Positions 1 to 11,322 of a stretch of DNA of 64,000 nt are shown here, in pieces (position 1 is the stretch's first letter; every line of letters starts with the position of its first letter). The notes below the pieces were generated by a model, which saw only the letters and a program-made list of their open reading frames with translations, was not told the origin of the DNA and did no database searches. The position numbers and the translations under genes were made by a program. Source of the stretch: Metallyticus violacea (Eukaryota; Arthropoda; Insecta; Mantodea; Metallyticidae); assembly GCA_030762175.1 (NCBI GenBank), contig CM060831.1:79577001-79641000 (forward strand), written 5' to 3'.

Positions 1-251
1 TATGCATCTTAATTACTGTCCGTAATTTATTATACAATATCAAACCTTTTATTAACGGATCTTTATAAGTTTATTTCAATTTTAAATATATTCTATGGAC
101 ATAGTGGTAGTGGTGGTGGCAGTGGTGGTGATAATTTTAATAGGAAATACAATACCAAAATAATATTTTATAATACTAATGAATTTTAGTGATTTTTCAT
201 CTATCATGTGTACTCATTATATTATCCCAGTTTTCATTTTTTTTTTTTTTT

Positions 252-536
252 GTCGGTCCTGGTGGTGTAGTGGTTACCATACTTGCCTCCTATACCCAAG
301 ATCGCGGGTTCGAACCCGGCCAGGACCGGGCGAAAAAATCCTAAGTATGGCTTCCTTCAGAAGGAAAGTAAAGCCGTGGGTCCCGTGTCGTATATTTACG
401 GCACGAAAAAGAACCTCAAGCCTGAAAGAGAGGCCTCTGAGCAAAATTTGTCGGCCGTTTCACGCCCTGAATTGAATGGGACACTGATGACCTGAGATGT
501 TAAAGAGTGTCCATAAATAAATCAATTAAAAAAAAA
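252..536 (+). mobile_element. tRNA-derived SINE, family A (copy 1)
   Basis: The head is tRNA-like: the 5' GGTCCTGG pairs with the 3' CCAGGACC, with an A box (TGGTGTAGTGG) and a B box (GGTTCGAACCC). A family-specific body and a short A-tail follow. AGTTTTCATT occurs at 229-238 and again at 537-546, a direct repeat typical of LINE-driven insertion. Four more copies in this window share the body (13329, 38783, 42929 and 56073). A T-run precedes the head. No protein is encoded. Confidence 0.9.
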
Positions 537-546
537 AGTTTTCATT

Positions 547-1334
547 CTGGAAATATTTAACATAATCGATATTTTCTGAGATAAAGCTTCTTTTGTAAGC
601 GACAAACTTATTGATGTAGGCATGAATATTTTTCATTACATGTGGATGAAGAAAAATTGCATTGCGATCTGAAATATCCAAATTTATATTTTTAGTGCTA
701 TATGGAAAAAATACACTATCAACTATAATTGGTCTAAACATGATTAGGCTGTGGATGTTATAGGTGTGGCAATTTGGATAGTTTCAACCAAGTTGTGGAA
801 AGAAATAGTAATTAAAATTCAGACACAGCATTCTCATTAGTTAGGAAGTTTATGTTGAAATTCCCATACAATATTGGTGGCATGCCTTTACTTCTTAGTA
901 TATTTAAAAATATTTCACAGTGTTCAAGGAAAGTTTTCAAACAACCATCAGGCAGTCTGTAAATACAAATTGTTGTTAACCAGAATTTTTGCTACTGTGT
1001 GCTCAAATGACTTTTCTAGGTTTAGGAAGTTTGTTAGTGTGTTCACTTTTGTATTTTAATGTGACACAACCTCAATTTTATAGGATTTCCAGCAAAATGA
1101 GCTTACAAGTTCAAAATGTTGTATCTTGTGTGGTATGTTATCTCGCTTTCCTGCAGTTAGTGTTCAATGAACATAGAACATCCACATTTTGTAATTCATT
1201 ACTGAGCATTATATCTAGATAAAATATTTTGTGTGTAAGACACTGAAAATGTTGATGCCTTAAAACAAGAATTTTGTTATTTGTAGAGTTACCATAAGGC
1301 TTGCATGCATGTGTAGTAGTTATCCTGATAGTAT
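547..1334. other. AT-rich DNA, nothing recognised
   Basis: I see no gene, repeat end or splice-bounded exon here. Open frames are short and uninformative. If the cathepsin O gene extends upstream of the window, this is intron. Confidence 0.5.
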
Positions 1335-1900
1335 TTGCAGTTTCTTGTAAAGTTCATTTGGGCATTGACTGGGAATCTTCTCATTCTTGATGAAGCTATC
1401 TATCTTCTCTGGTCTGGTTTCTCCCATGATTGTGCAGTAATCTCAGTATCTCTCCACTGCCGTATTATGTGCTCTTCAATTTTTTTCCTCAAAATACTTT
1501 TAATGGTATCTGCCATTTCTTTTGCTGCTGTTCTTTTTAGGTATCATTCATGTGCAAATTATGTATAAAGAAATGCTCCCTGTTTAGTTCTGGATTAACT
1601 ATATGCACATGACTGTATAATTCATCCTTTTCCATAATTTTCTGTTATAGCCTCTTTGTTTTCAAAGTTCCTGTTGAAATATTTATTGTTATTAAATTTG
1701 TGTATGCATTTATTGCCACAAATCTCTTTAAATAGCTTTGATCATGATTGATATTGCATTTAATAATACCATTGGTTCCACCCCAGATCATCACCACATT
1801 GTTTTTCGTCAGGTTGCTAATGTTTTGTTTTACCAATTCTGTAATGGCATCCATGATCACGCTGGGCTTCACAACATCCTAAGCTTTAATTTATTGCTTT
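1335..1900 (-). pseudogene. SGNH/GDSL-hydrolase-like transposon ORF remnant
   Basis: On the reverse strand the frame around 1645-1872 reads KNNVVMIWGGTNGI, resembling the GTND block of SGNH esterases found in transposon proteins (CR1-type LINE ORF1 carries such a domain). Further along, in a shifted frame, it reads HVHIVNPELNREHFFIHNLH, like the catalytic DxxH region. Stops and frameshifts separate the blocks, so it is dead. The family call comes from motif similarity only. Another transposon type with an esterase domain is possible. The open frame 1991-2311 on the same strand may be upstream sequence of the same element, but I do not recognise it. Confidence 0.45.
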
Positions 1901-2699
1901 TTAGATGAGCTTTCAGTTTTGATGCATTCCATACACTTCTTATGTAGTAGCTTTCTTTTTCTCGTTCTCCGCTTACTTGATTCACTCTCTTCACTCACAT
2001 GCTTCAGAGTAAACTAATGTTCTGTTGTTTAACTTTGCTTTTGTTTCCTCTCTCTTATTTGTACTCTGCTCTGTTTTGCAGGAGGGGAATTCTGTTGCTT
2101 GTAACAATACTTTATACTCACATTTGACTTTTCCATTGTAGCAATAACTTCTGTGCACTGTGGTCCAAGGCTTCAGAGTATTAGGCCTAGCTACAGTTTC
2201 AACGGAGCCCATTTTGATATTTTCTTGCAAAATTCTTATTATTACCCTGTTGACCTTAATTCCTGATATGTTTTCATTAATTGTTTTTCTAGTTTTACAT
2301 ACAAATTGCATTTATCACTAATATTCTATGGGTTACTACAAAATCTTGGGAGCTGAAAACAGGTAGATCGGCACCAGATGCCAACTTGAACTTAGATTAG
2401 GTTGAGGTAGTAATGGCTTGTGCATCTTACTCATCACACAAAAACTAATAGATGTGAAATTTTATAACATTTAGATAAAACCATTGGTAATAGTCTCATC
2501 AGAGGAGATAACAATGCTGAAGGGAGAGGTGACAACTACTTTGAAACAAACGAAAATGGGGACACCAATAATAGCTGCACAAACTCTGCAGATTAATTGA
2601 AAGTCATGTAAATTTCAAAGAATTAGAAAAGCATGTAAATATGTCAGACCCTAGACATGCACCAACAATTGACAAGTGCAAAAAGGTTTTTTTTTCTTT

Positions 2700-3580
2700 G
2701 CGTTGTTTATGTCAAAGAATTTTTATTACAAAATTGCAGAAGAAACAATAATGCAGTTTTATCCTAAAGAAAACTTGGTACAATGGATAACAATTTGAAA
2801 GACACAAATACAGAAGAAATACTTTATAGGAATTCTGACTTGGTCTTCCAGAGATCAACAGTTTATTTCAAGCTAATTTCTGTGCCTACTGTATAGTGAA
2901 ACAAGCCAATTAAAACTATGATCTATTTATTTTAAAAAATTGGAACAGAATTGATATTTGAAAATGAGGAACAGAAACCTCAGATTTTGGACATATTGTA
3001 TAAAACAAGACAAGCTTTGACTCTAATGTATAAATTCAAACAAACATACCCACTAGGCCACAACCTTGCCAGCGATGAAGTAATGATGAGTTCCAAGGAG
3101 AGGGTTTTTATGAAGCAATATCTATCTGGAAAACCAACAAAATGGGGAATGCTGTGCATGCCACCTGGCTGACAATGCCAACGGAATCCTCAAAAATGTG
3201 AAATTTATAAAGGGAAAAAAGTAATTCAACAAGATGTAATAGGAGAAAAAAATAGTATTATAACTTACAGCAGATTTCTGGGGAAAATAGCAGCATATTT
3301 ATTTTAATACTTTTTTCAGTACCATAGGTAATATGAAAATATTGTTACCACAATGAGAACTAGACAAATTTAGCAAGCAGAGTTCAGAAAAACCATCTAT
3401 CTTGAAATTGAAAAGGGGTGAATCAGAAAACTACATATTTTTTAATATATAGAAAAAATATCAGGTTGTGCAAAAATATGTGCTTTGTGTATTGAGAAAA
3501 TGAAAAGAGCTCTGTCTGGAAGGGGCAAACAGACAACATATAAATGCAAACAGTGTGTTTTTAGAAAGCATATGAAATAG
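2700..3580 (+). pseudogene. piggyBac-like transposase remnant
   Basis: The frame 2951-3172 contains ASDEVMMSSKERVFMKQYLS followed by GKPTKWG, matching the piggyBac DDE-domain block with its first catalytic Asp and the K-P-x-K-W-G motif. Near 3466-3580 a cysteine-rich tail (CAKICALC ... TYKCKQC) matches the C-terminal zinc-binding domain of the family, ending at TAG 3578-3580. Stops and frame changes between the two make it inactive. No TTAA-bounded terminal repeats were found by eye. Confidence 0.7.
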
Positions 3581-3869
3581 GGGCTTCTAGACAGCAACTG
3601 GCCTAATGAAGGTGCAGTGTAACTTAGTTAAGAACATAGGGTGCTTGTGTTCTTATTTTCTTGTGCTTAAAAGTATCACTATAAAGCAAAAAATATTGAA
3701 GCTGCCTGTCCAGAAGCCATGTCTCCGAGTCATATACAGTTCAAGTTATTATTTTAAAAAACTTCCCATTAGTTGTTAAAAGTTCAATTTTCTCCAGTCC
3801 CCTGTCAATCCCCTATTTTTGGTTAAGGGGTGTAGCAACCTAAGGTATCTGAACAATTGCTATTGGTCC

Positions 3870-3945
3870 ACATGTGTGTGTGACTCCTTTATATATGTGT
3901 GTGCGTGCACGCGTGTGCGCGGATACATACACATACACACTTTAT
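3870..3945 (+). repeat. Degenerate (TG)n / (AC)n microsatellite
   Basis: Alternating TG, then CA/CACA dinucleotides interrupted by TATA and GCGC steps, just 5' of the Penelope-like fragment. Confidence 0.6.
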
Positions 3946-4475
3946 TAATACATTTATCTTTAGGTCATTCTAAATTAGTACCCTGCCTTACTTTTAGAAC
4001 ACCCCCTAACCTTAAAAGTATATTTTGCCACAACCTATCTCCTTCCAGTTTACCTCGTCCTGTAGCTGGCTCATATCCTTACCACTGCCCCAAATGTAAA
4101 ACCTTTGCGCTTATTATTCCATGTTATTCATTCTGCAGCCCTAATTTATGCAGAAAATTTAACATTTCTTCATTTGCTACCTGTTCTTCCAAGAACGTCG
4201 TATATATGTTATTTTGTAAGCTTTGCAAAGCATTTCATATTGATTTAATCTCTACTGTTGTTTAGCTCCTTATGAACAATCACAGACGTTCTGTTAAAAC
4301 CAAGTCTCCTTTGTCGGATGCCCAACATGGCCTTATCTCGCAGTAAGGATTATGATGATACTTTTAATCTAACACTTATTAATTCATTACCAACTCATAG
4401 CTCTGAAAGTTTACTCAGAGATAGAGAAATGGCAGCTATATTATTGCATAAAGTGTGAATATCACTGGGTTTAAA
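3945..4475 (+). pseudogene. Penelope-like element, C-terminal region
   Basis: The forward translation gives TFRTPPNLKSIF, then a Cys-rich linker (YHCPKCKTF), then CSSKNVVYMLFCKLC, which resembles the start of a GIY-YIG endonuclease domain in Penelope-like retroelements. After the stop near 4263, related residues (MNNHRRSVKTKSPL, later REMAAILLH) continue in frame with more stops. It is a dead 3' fragment of a subgroup different from the GIY-YIG fragments at 15.8, 41 and 49.6 kb. Confidence 0.6.
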
Positions 4476-5099
4476 TCTTATGCATTAATATATTTTTATA
4501 ATCTCTCTCTATCTCGCTCTTGTTGCTGTTTAATCTGTTTTCCTGCATTACACTATATTTGATATTCAATATTTATTTTTACTATGTTCACTTGCCTTCT
4601 TGCCTTAGGAGAACTCCAGAAGTTTTAAATATAGCTAGATATCATCTGTGCTCATCTGTGTGTTTTATTCTTTTTCTGCTTCTTTAGTTATTTTATTTAC
4701 ATTATTCATAGAGTTGTTTTATTTTTCATTTATATATGATTTTTCATTTATATTATATATATTTACACTTTTGCCAAGTCTGAAAGATGCTCCACATTTG
4801 ATGAGGTAAAAGATGATCAGTAAAGGCATGTTCCCTAGTAAAGGCCATGCACGGGAAGGGGTCATAGCATGAGCTGTCAGCTTCGTGAAGGTGATTGGGT
4901 CCCTCTGTCTTAACACTGAGAGGTGTGACTTTGAAGTGAGTGTTGTCCAGGAGAAAGTCTGCCTTTAGAGGCAATTACAATGGTGGAAGATGAACCGGCT
5001 ATGGTATGATTATTCTTACCAACAAACCATAAGAGAGTGGACGTAAGGGAAGTAACCAAGTTGTCATTCTTCATTACTAAGTTATAACCCGAACAAAAG

Positions 5100-6300
5100 A
5101 ACAGTCGTTTAGTCGTGTGAACTCATTTATAGTACAAAGGCTGTAAATAACATCTCCAATCCCGCGAGATCCTGCACACGATTACGTAATGGCTCTGTTT
5201 TGGTGGATACGCTGGGACTGATTCAGAATACTTTAAAAAGGGCACATTCTGCACGAATGTCCTGTCCGTGTTGAGCAGCGTAAAACCCTGAATTCGTCCT
5301 GAGGAGACATTGACACCAATATACTCGAAATTCAGGGTTATCTAGCGAAACTTTATCGATGTAGTTAGTATCCTATTCCTCGTCTTTAACAATGTCACAA
5401 TGGATCAAGGCTGGGTACAGTTAATGGAAGTCCGGTTTTATTCCCCAACCCCACGCACTTTATCAACGTTTTGGCCACACCCTCATGTCTTATAAGACCG
5501 CTATTTCTGTTGTGCAATCTGCGGACGAGAATCTCACGAGGGAACGTGTTCATCCGCTCCCGTCTGCGTGAACTTCCGCGGAGATCATCCAGAAATGTTC
5601 CGTGGCTGTCTTCATTATCGCGGATCAAGGTAAATCTTTCTTTCTCTGAAGAATGGAAACGTTTTCAAGCTCGCCAGTCCCTGACATTGAAGACAGCTCT
5701 GTAGCCTCCACAGCGCTATCGAAGCGTGATAATAGCACGCAGACATGCGATCTGGTTTTCACCACAGTCTCTAGTGTATAGTTCCACCAAGCTCTCTACT
5801 TTGGCTAAGGCCAAAGTAATACTTTTTGGCGCACTGGCCTTCTCAGAACTTCCATAAATGTTGATAAGAGTAAGAAGACTTCGAGTTATTCTCGTATTCG
5901 CACATATGACGGGTAATGGGAGCAAACCCGCAAGGCGGCTGCATTCATTCACTCTCTCTATATCAATGGAAGAATCCTCAGGAATTCATGGGGCAGGACG
6001 TGTCTGCTCTTCAGCCCCACTAGTCGAAAAAGAATATGCTGATTCTCCTGTACCGGCAAAAAAGTAAGTATCGTACATCGCTTATCCCAACTACATTTAG
6101 AATGTACTCGTAGACCTGGTTGGAATTGTTAACACGAACGACTACGCGTTCTGGCAGTTCACCGCAAAATGGCACTCCTGCGAATCTTGGTCCGAGATAA
6201 TGTTTCTAATTTACAGGTACTGCTGTCTCAGTAATCGATCTTGAGCACCTTTTCAGGCGCTAGTTTTACTATTCGCATCCGTCTGCTTCCACCCCAGTGA
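5100..6300. other. CpG-richer unassigned block, probable transposon insertion
   Basis: Base composition changes sharply: CpG is frequent here (CGAGAT, TACGTAATGG, CTTCCGCGG, GACGGGTAATGG) but rare on either side. Moderately long frames exist on both strands (for example 5395-5628 and 5716-5952 reverse, 5471-5704 forward), but I cannot match any to a family. The reverse frame containing LINIYGSSEKASAP faintly recalls LINE endonuclease regions, which is weak evidence. A relatively recent insertion that has not yet lost its CpGs is the simplest reading. Confidence 0.35.
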
Positions 6301-6553
6301 CTGATATTGATTCGTCAAGCTGTGATGAAATTGCTCGGAGTTTCATAGATTCAAGTTCTGTACGGCATTTCTACTTCTTTTTGGTTCATTTATCTATGTC
6401 ATTAGTTTTAGGTGTTTGTCTTTTATTCACTGTAAGTACTGTGATCAGCAAAATGTCTTTGGCAATAGGGATAAAGGAAGAAAAAATGCTGAAATTAATT
6501 AATAAATCAAATGCTCAAAAGGCACCTCTTTGATTAATGCAGATTTAAACACG

Positions 6554-7560
6554 CTATTGCAAAAAGTTCTTGTATGCTGTGACATGACTGCATGCCTCGT
6601 TAAACACCAGCCGTAATTGATTTGGGTTCTCTGGTTTCTCTGCATAGACCCTTGCCTTTAAATAGCTCCATAGGAAGAAATCCAGTGGAGTGAGATCAGG
6701 AGATCTAGCTAGCCCAAGCGACGTGTCAACCTCGCTCAATCCGTTTTCCCGGATACTCTGAGCAAGCAATTCCCTAGCTCCATCTTGCTGGAACCACATT
6801 CTCACCCGTTTCATCGGTGACACATTTTCTAATTGCGGCATTCTAATTTCAATTCTAATTGAAAAAACTGACGACATTGCAGTCCCGTAAGTTCGACTTC
6901 GAAAAAATAGGGTCCTGTTAGATGGTCACCTAGAATCCCATACCACACGCTGACACTTCTTGCACCCAGTGAGGATGTTTACACTCCAGTAGTGCATATT
7001 ATATCGATTCACTGTTCCGTTGTTGTGGAACATGGCTTCGTAGTAAAAAGCACGTTGCTTAAGAATCCGGTATCAGTTTCTACCTTAACCATTGTGAACA
7101 TACCACTAAGAGTAGATGGTAGGGATGAAATTTATTGTGGTGCAATATTCTTAAAACTGATACCTGGCTAATGTTCGTATCCTGTGCTATGGCCCTAGAG
7201 CTGGTATGGGGGTTCTTTGCAACAGCATTACGCACCGTTTCTTCATTATTTCTAGAAGTCACTGGAGTCCCGAACAGGAGGTAATCTTTTTTGGCTGACC
7301 CTGTTTCGTGGAGGCGCCTTTCAACCCTTCAAAACATATCTATAGTTGATGTTCTTCCTGGATATCGTTTCTCGTACAAGCTTCACCGTAGGGCAACATA
7401 TGTCCATTTATTCGTCGTTTGAATATGTTGCTATGTACACACGAGTAACAACCGAGATTCGTAGAAAGTTTAGAAGTACCGACTGTAAAGAACACGAAAG
7501 GTTGATTCATGCCTAGTTTCGGCGCAGCTACCTGGACACTTCGCATTTTGAAGGATTTAC
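6554..7560 (-). pseudogene. mariner/Tc1-superfamily transposase remnant
   Basis: The reverse strand reads, in order, an N-terminal piece with FKRRINGHM, a helix-turn-helix region (NNEETVRNAVAKNP ... VSVLRIL) at 7262-7080, and the catalytic end WFQQDGA ... ARSPDLTPLDFFLWSYLK at 6800-6650. These are the second and third DDE-domain blocks of this IS630/Tc1/mariner group. Frame changes between blocks show decay. The same subfamily occurs at 23.3-24.5 kb and 30.6-31.4 kb. Confidence 0.8.
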
Positions 7561-8013
7561 AACAAGATTGAATAGATGACGCTTAATACCGATAATTAAA
7601 GCATGCATCCGGACTATAAATTTGTTAGTGTTCATTATATATGTACACCAGCAAAAGACATAGAAGCATTCTCATCTCTTTCATGTAATTTATTAATAAT
7701 TTTTATTTCGTAATACCACATCTTTGCCCAAGAAAGTAAAATATGGAGTAAAAAAAAATTGACTTGCTATGAAAGATTTGAGCCCAAATTCTCAGAACAC
7801 GATACTGAACGAAACATAATAATTCCACTCGATCACTCAAAGCTTAGAAACAAGCATCTTTTAAACCATTGTACTGGATGGAACTTTCAAAGTTCAGGAA
7901 CTTTGCTCTGGCCTCAAAGCTCTATTTGAACATGACCTTTTAAGTTATTTTAAGCTCCTTTAGGAATTTTAACATCAATATTAACTTGGCAGAACTTATT
8001 ATGTAGGTGTATC
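7560..8013. other. AT-rich DNA, nothing recognised
   Basis: No coding, repeat or RNA signal seen. Confidence 0.5.
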
Positions 8014-8155
8014 TTAAATTGGTTGTAGCCTATCACTTTTTGCTTTGCATAAATGCGCCATTTTGTTTTAAATAATTTTGACACAGTGTAAAATTATTTA
8101 AAACAAAATGGCAGATCAACACAAAGCAGAAAGTGATAGGCTGCAGCCAATTTAA
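8014..8155. mobile_element. Palindromic MITE-like foldback
   Basis: Left arm AAATTGGTTGTAGCCTATCA and right arm TGATAGGCTGCAGCCAATTT are near-complete inverted repeats, and the symmetry continues inward through CCATTTTGTTTTAAATAATTT to a centre near 8088. The outermost bases are TTAA on both sides. About 140 bp in all, non-coding. Tc1/mariner MITEs of this form are common, but the superfamily is not proven. Confidence 0.75.
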
Positions 8156-8885
8156 TACATGCTTAAAAAATGGATATTATATAGTCACAAAGATGTTAAA
8201 AAGGTTAATAATTCCATTCTGGAATAATACACAGCACATAAAATTTTGTGAACTGTCATTGCCAAAGATCAAGAACTTGACTTCTCTCATGATGTCAGCT
8301 TGTTGCAGGTCTTTGTTTGTCTGTTTCTTTCCATTTGGAATTAATTTTATGTGGGCCTTTCCCATTTTATCTAGCACATAGTTGAACCCATGCTTTGACA
8401 TGAAATGTAAAGTTTTGCATCTTACATACTTCTAATAATAGAATATATGTGGTAATGGAATATATGTGATTTACTTCAGAAAGAGCTGTTATGTAAATAT
8501 CCCAAATAATTAAATTTCCATAGGCATTGTTGCAACAAAGCTTTGTGTCATGTATGTGCATTCCCCCCATGGCACATGTACAGATGTGCCATTATTGCTG
8601 TTATAAATCCTAACTAGAAATTGTAGGTACTCCCTGTATCCATTGCAGTAGCACTTACCATATTGATTACTAAGGTGAGGTAGATAATGTTTTTGTGAGC
8701 TCCATAGGGTTGATAGAATAAGGCTGGCATTTGGCTACAATATTTCTTATATAGTTTTTAATGTATAAATTAAATATAAGAATATTATTCTTATGTCTGC
8801 ATATTTGAATTGTGACACAAAATGTTACTGGTTATGTTACAGTGCAAGCAGTGGATATATTTCCTTGAATAATTTCTGTTTGTAG
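8156..8885. other. Intron sequence upstream of first visible cathepsin exon
   Basis: AT-rich, ending in a plausible acceptor (TTTCTGTTTGTAG) at 8885. No upstream cathepsin exon with the propeptide motifs was recognised here or elsewhere in 1-8885. Confidence 0.5.
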
Positions 8886-9021
8886 GAGAGAGAGAAAAGT
8901 TGTTAACTCAATACGTAACCAGAAAGATTGTGGAGCTTGCTGGGCTTTCAGTACTGTAGAAACAGTTGAAACAATGAATGCCATTAAGACAGGAGTTCTT
9001 CAGACCTTTAGTGTTCAAGAA
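8886..9021 (+). CDS. CTSO: Cathepsin O-like cysteine protease, first visible exon (catalytic Cys)
   Basis: The acceptor AG is at 8884-8885 and the donor GTAAGT at 9022. The first base completes a codon begun in an exon outside the visible gene, probably Trp: an Asp-Trp at the mature N-terminus is typical of the family, and the exon then reads RERKVVNSIRNQ. It continues QKDCGACWAF, holding the oxyanion-hole Gln and the nucleophile Cys of papain-fold proteases, then FSVQE. Register and spacing match vertebrate cathepsin O better than cathepsin L or B. Cathepsin O is a lysosomal thiol protease made as a preproenzyme. Signal peptide and propeptide exons are not seen. No stop or frameshift is present, so the gene looks functional. 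Confidence 0.92.
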
Positions 9022-9129
9022 GTAAGTTTTAGAAAAAGAGAAAGATATTTAAACACTTTGGAAATAATTATAAGTATCTGACATCTATTTTAAGATAATG
9101 AAAAGATGTGTTCAAAAATTTAGAGAAGC
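9022..9129 (+). other. Start of intron (9022-21184, 12.2 kb)
   Basis: Canonical donor GTAAGT. The intron runs to AG at 21183-21184 and contains a nested mariner, foldbacks, SINEs, a Penelope pair and a hAT MITE, annotated separately. Confidence 0.8.
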
Positions 9130-9892
9130 AGCACATATGAGGGTAGGTCCATAAGTTTACAGCCTTGCCGATAAGGATTATTGCCTTCACCAAAGCCTTA
9201 TCTGTTAAGTAAATAATTGCAGCTGTAACTTCTGCTCCTTTGTGTTCAGTTGTTCAGTCAGATATATGTGTAGAAGATTGTGACATTTTCAAAATGAAGT
9301 ATTGACCTGTTAATAAGTTCTTCACAAAAGAAGGATTGCTCCAAATGAAATTAAACAATGATTGCACAGTGTATATGGGGAAGCATCCCCCTCATATTCT
9401 ACCATAAAGGAATGGGCCAAACTTTTTCCAATGGGTTGAGAAAGCATTGAAGACAAGAGCATGCAGGTCGGCCTTTGGGGGTTCTCACTCCTGAAAACAT
9501 CGCTCTTGTGGAAAGAGAAATTATGGAAGACCAGCTGCTCAAAGTTACAGAAATGGCAGCAAGGTAGGACCTTACTAAATAGTCCTTGAGTTATTCATGA
9601 ACATTTAAACATGAATAAGGTTTGTGCAAGATTGGTGCTACACTTCTTTCCTCAGTCCAAAAGCAGCAATGAATCATCTGTTGTCAGACATTTTTGGAGC
9701 CCTGCCATATCAACGAGAGGCAGAGAAGTTGTACAAACCATTGTTATAGGAGATGAAACTATGGTCCTCTACTATGATATCTTGTCCAAAAGAGATTGAA
9801 TCAATGGAGTGGCATAAACCTGGCAAAGCACCGCCTCTAAAGACCCAGGTCACTCAGTCAACCAAGAAGATCATGACAATCTTTTGGGACTG

Positions 9893-10573
9893 GTTTTTTT
9901 TTGGGGGGGGGAGTAGTGTTTAATGCCCGTTTTTACTACAGGGGCACCACAGGTGATGGACACTGATGATACATGTGGTTGCGAGTTCTACCAGGCTCTG
10001 GGTCCAGGGGGCGTAGCGCACGCACTACATCACAGAGGTCTGTGTGCCCCGTGGTTTTATGCATTAGGACGGTACCTTGTTTCCTAAACCGACCCGCCAT
10101 TCGGCTGCAGGCGATTACTTCGCCCAAGCGCACCGAGTGAACTGCAGCTGCTAAAGCTGAGCGCATCCAGCTACCAGAGTTTCGCTAACTGATAGGTCGT
10201 ACTAGCATAGACCTACTCCTTTATAGGGGTGAGTGACCCCAGCATCAAGGAAGCCATCACTGCCGCACAATGACGGTGTTTGCGGCGCACCGGCCCCCAG
10301 GGTACACGCCTTGGGCACTCCCCTGGGACACTCCGCTCTTGCGAGTACTCAATTACCCGTGAGTTCCGGGAACCACTGCCACGCCGAGTGATACATGAGA
10401 TGAAATGATAAATTGGAAAAGAATGTTTTTAAAGGAAGGAAGCGTTCCAGGGCTAAGTTTAGGGTACCTCCCCGGCATTTGCCAGTTATGAGGACTGAAG
10501 AAAACCTGGAAAGAAACACAGTCAGGGAGGATGGTCCTGGCAGGATTCGAATCCCAGGTCTCCTGCTCACGAA
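9893..10573 (-). mobile_element. SINE family B inside mariner, itself interrupted
   Basis: Reverse orientation. TTTTGGGACTG occurs at 9882-9892 and 10574-10584, a perfect 11-bp target duplication inside the transposase gene. The 3' SINE tail (complement of GGCATTAAACACT) is at the left, and the tRNA-like head with B box (complement of GATTCGAATCCCAG) is at the right near 10540. The body is split by a foreign ~410-bp segment (about 9975-10389). Confidence 0.85.
9975..10389. mobile_element. Unidentified GC-rich insert with 9-bp target duplication
   Basis: TGATACATG precedes the insert (about 9966-9974) and follows it (about 10390-10398), and the SINE continues on both sides. The insert is GC- and CpG-rich, unlike its surroundings, has no obvious terminal inverted repeat or poly-A, and has no convincing coding frame (the reverse frame 9936-10166 is probably spurious). 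A non-autonomous DNA element of a superfamily making 8-9 bp duplications, or an unknown SINE, would fit. Confidence 0.55.
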
Positions 10574-10850
10574 TTTTGGGACTGTGAAGGAATACTCTTC
10601 ATTGACTTTCAAGGAGAGGAACACCGCAGTAAATGGGAGTACTGTGCTGACATACTGCACAGACTATGTGCTTTCATCTAAGAGAAAAGGCAAGGAAAGC
10701 CGAGTGGTTGTGCGTACCTACTTCATAACAATGCACGTGTGCACACAGCTCTTGTTGCAAAGGAAGCTGTGAAGAAATGTGGCTTCAAGGAGATTGACCG
10801 TCCACCCTACAGCCCAGAATTAGCTTCCAGTGGATGAAAAAAGTCTAGCT

Positions 10851-11322
10851 CGTTGAAGCTAGTAGATCATTTTATAGGAAGTTTTTAATTGCTGATTTGT
10901 ATTTAATCCTGTGCTACATGCTCCTAAACATTGCCACTATCACTTTATTCCTTATCACTGTCTTTTCCTTACCCACTGAATCAAGACTCATCACAGCTAC
11001 ATTCTTTCCTTAATTCCTTAATAAATTACTGCAAGTATATCCTCACTTGTTACCAATCTCTGTTTTCTATGATTTTATTTTAGCCCTTTACACACTTGCA
11101 CCACCTCTATGATGCTAATCTAACTTTAAACATGATATGAAAACACATACTAAGACTCCATAGCTGTAATTTCATCATTCATAGGATGAAGTAACATCTT
11201 GATGTGATAAAATCATTTTCTCAGTAGAGGTGGAAGTGCTCACATATACAGAACACTTAAAAGTTGAAACAAGGATAAACAGATCTGATGAAAATGCATA
11301 TTCAAACATACTACATTCTTTA
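10851..11322. other. Intron sequence, nothing recognised
   Basis: AT-rich, with no repeat ends or coding signal beyond the mariner remnant. Confidence 0.5.

Larger units (their letters stand above)
9130..10850 (+). mobile_element. mariner-like element, interrupted and degenerate
   Basis: It starts near a TIR-like GAGGGTAGGTCCATAAG. Forward translation in several frames gives mariner blocks: a regulatory helix-turn-helix region near 9370-9560 (SILY-like Cys/Ser, EWAKLFPMG, then ENIALVEREIMED), TIFWDW before the insertion, and after it EGILFIDF, NARVHTA and KKCGFKEID followed by PPYSPE. A SINE splits the transposase at 9893-10573, flanked by TTTTGGGACTG. The C-terminal end after the third catalytic region is missing and the right TIR was not found. 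Confidence 0.8.

Noticed and set aside
179..495. Open frames of 70-98 codons over 179-495
   Set aside because: They are translations of the family A SINE (same peptides recur at 42922-43184).
8133..8570. Three overlapping frames upstream of the first cathepsin exon
   Set aside because: No similarity to a cathepsin propeptide or signal peptide and no splice context. Probably chance frames in intron.
10349..10772. Overlapping 103- and 119-codon frames on both strands
   Set aside because: They cover the SINE B head and adjoining mariner sequence, with no independent gene.
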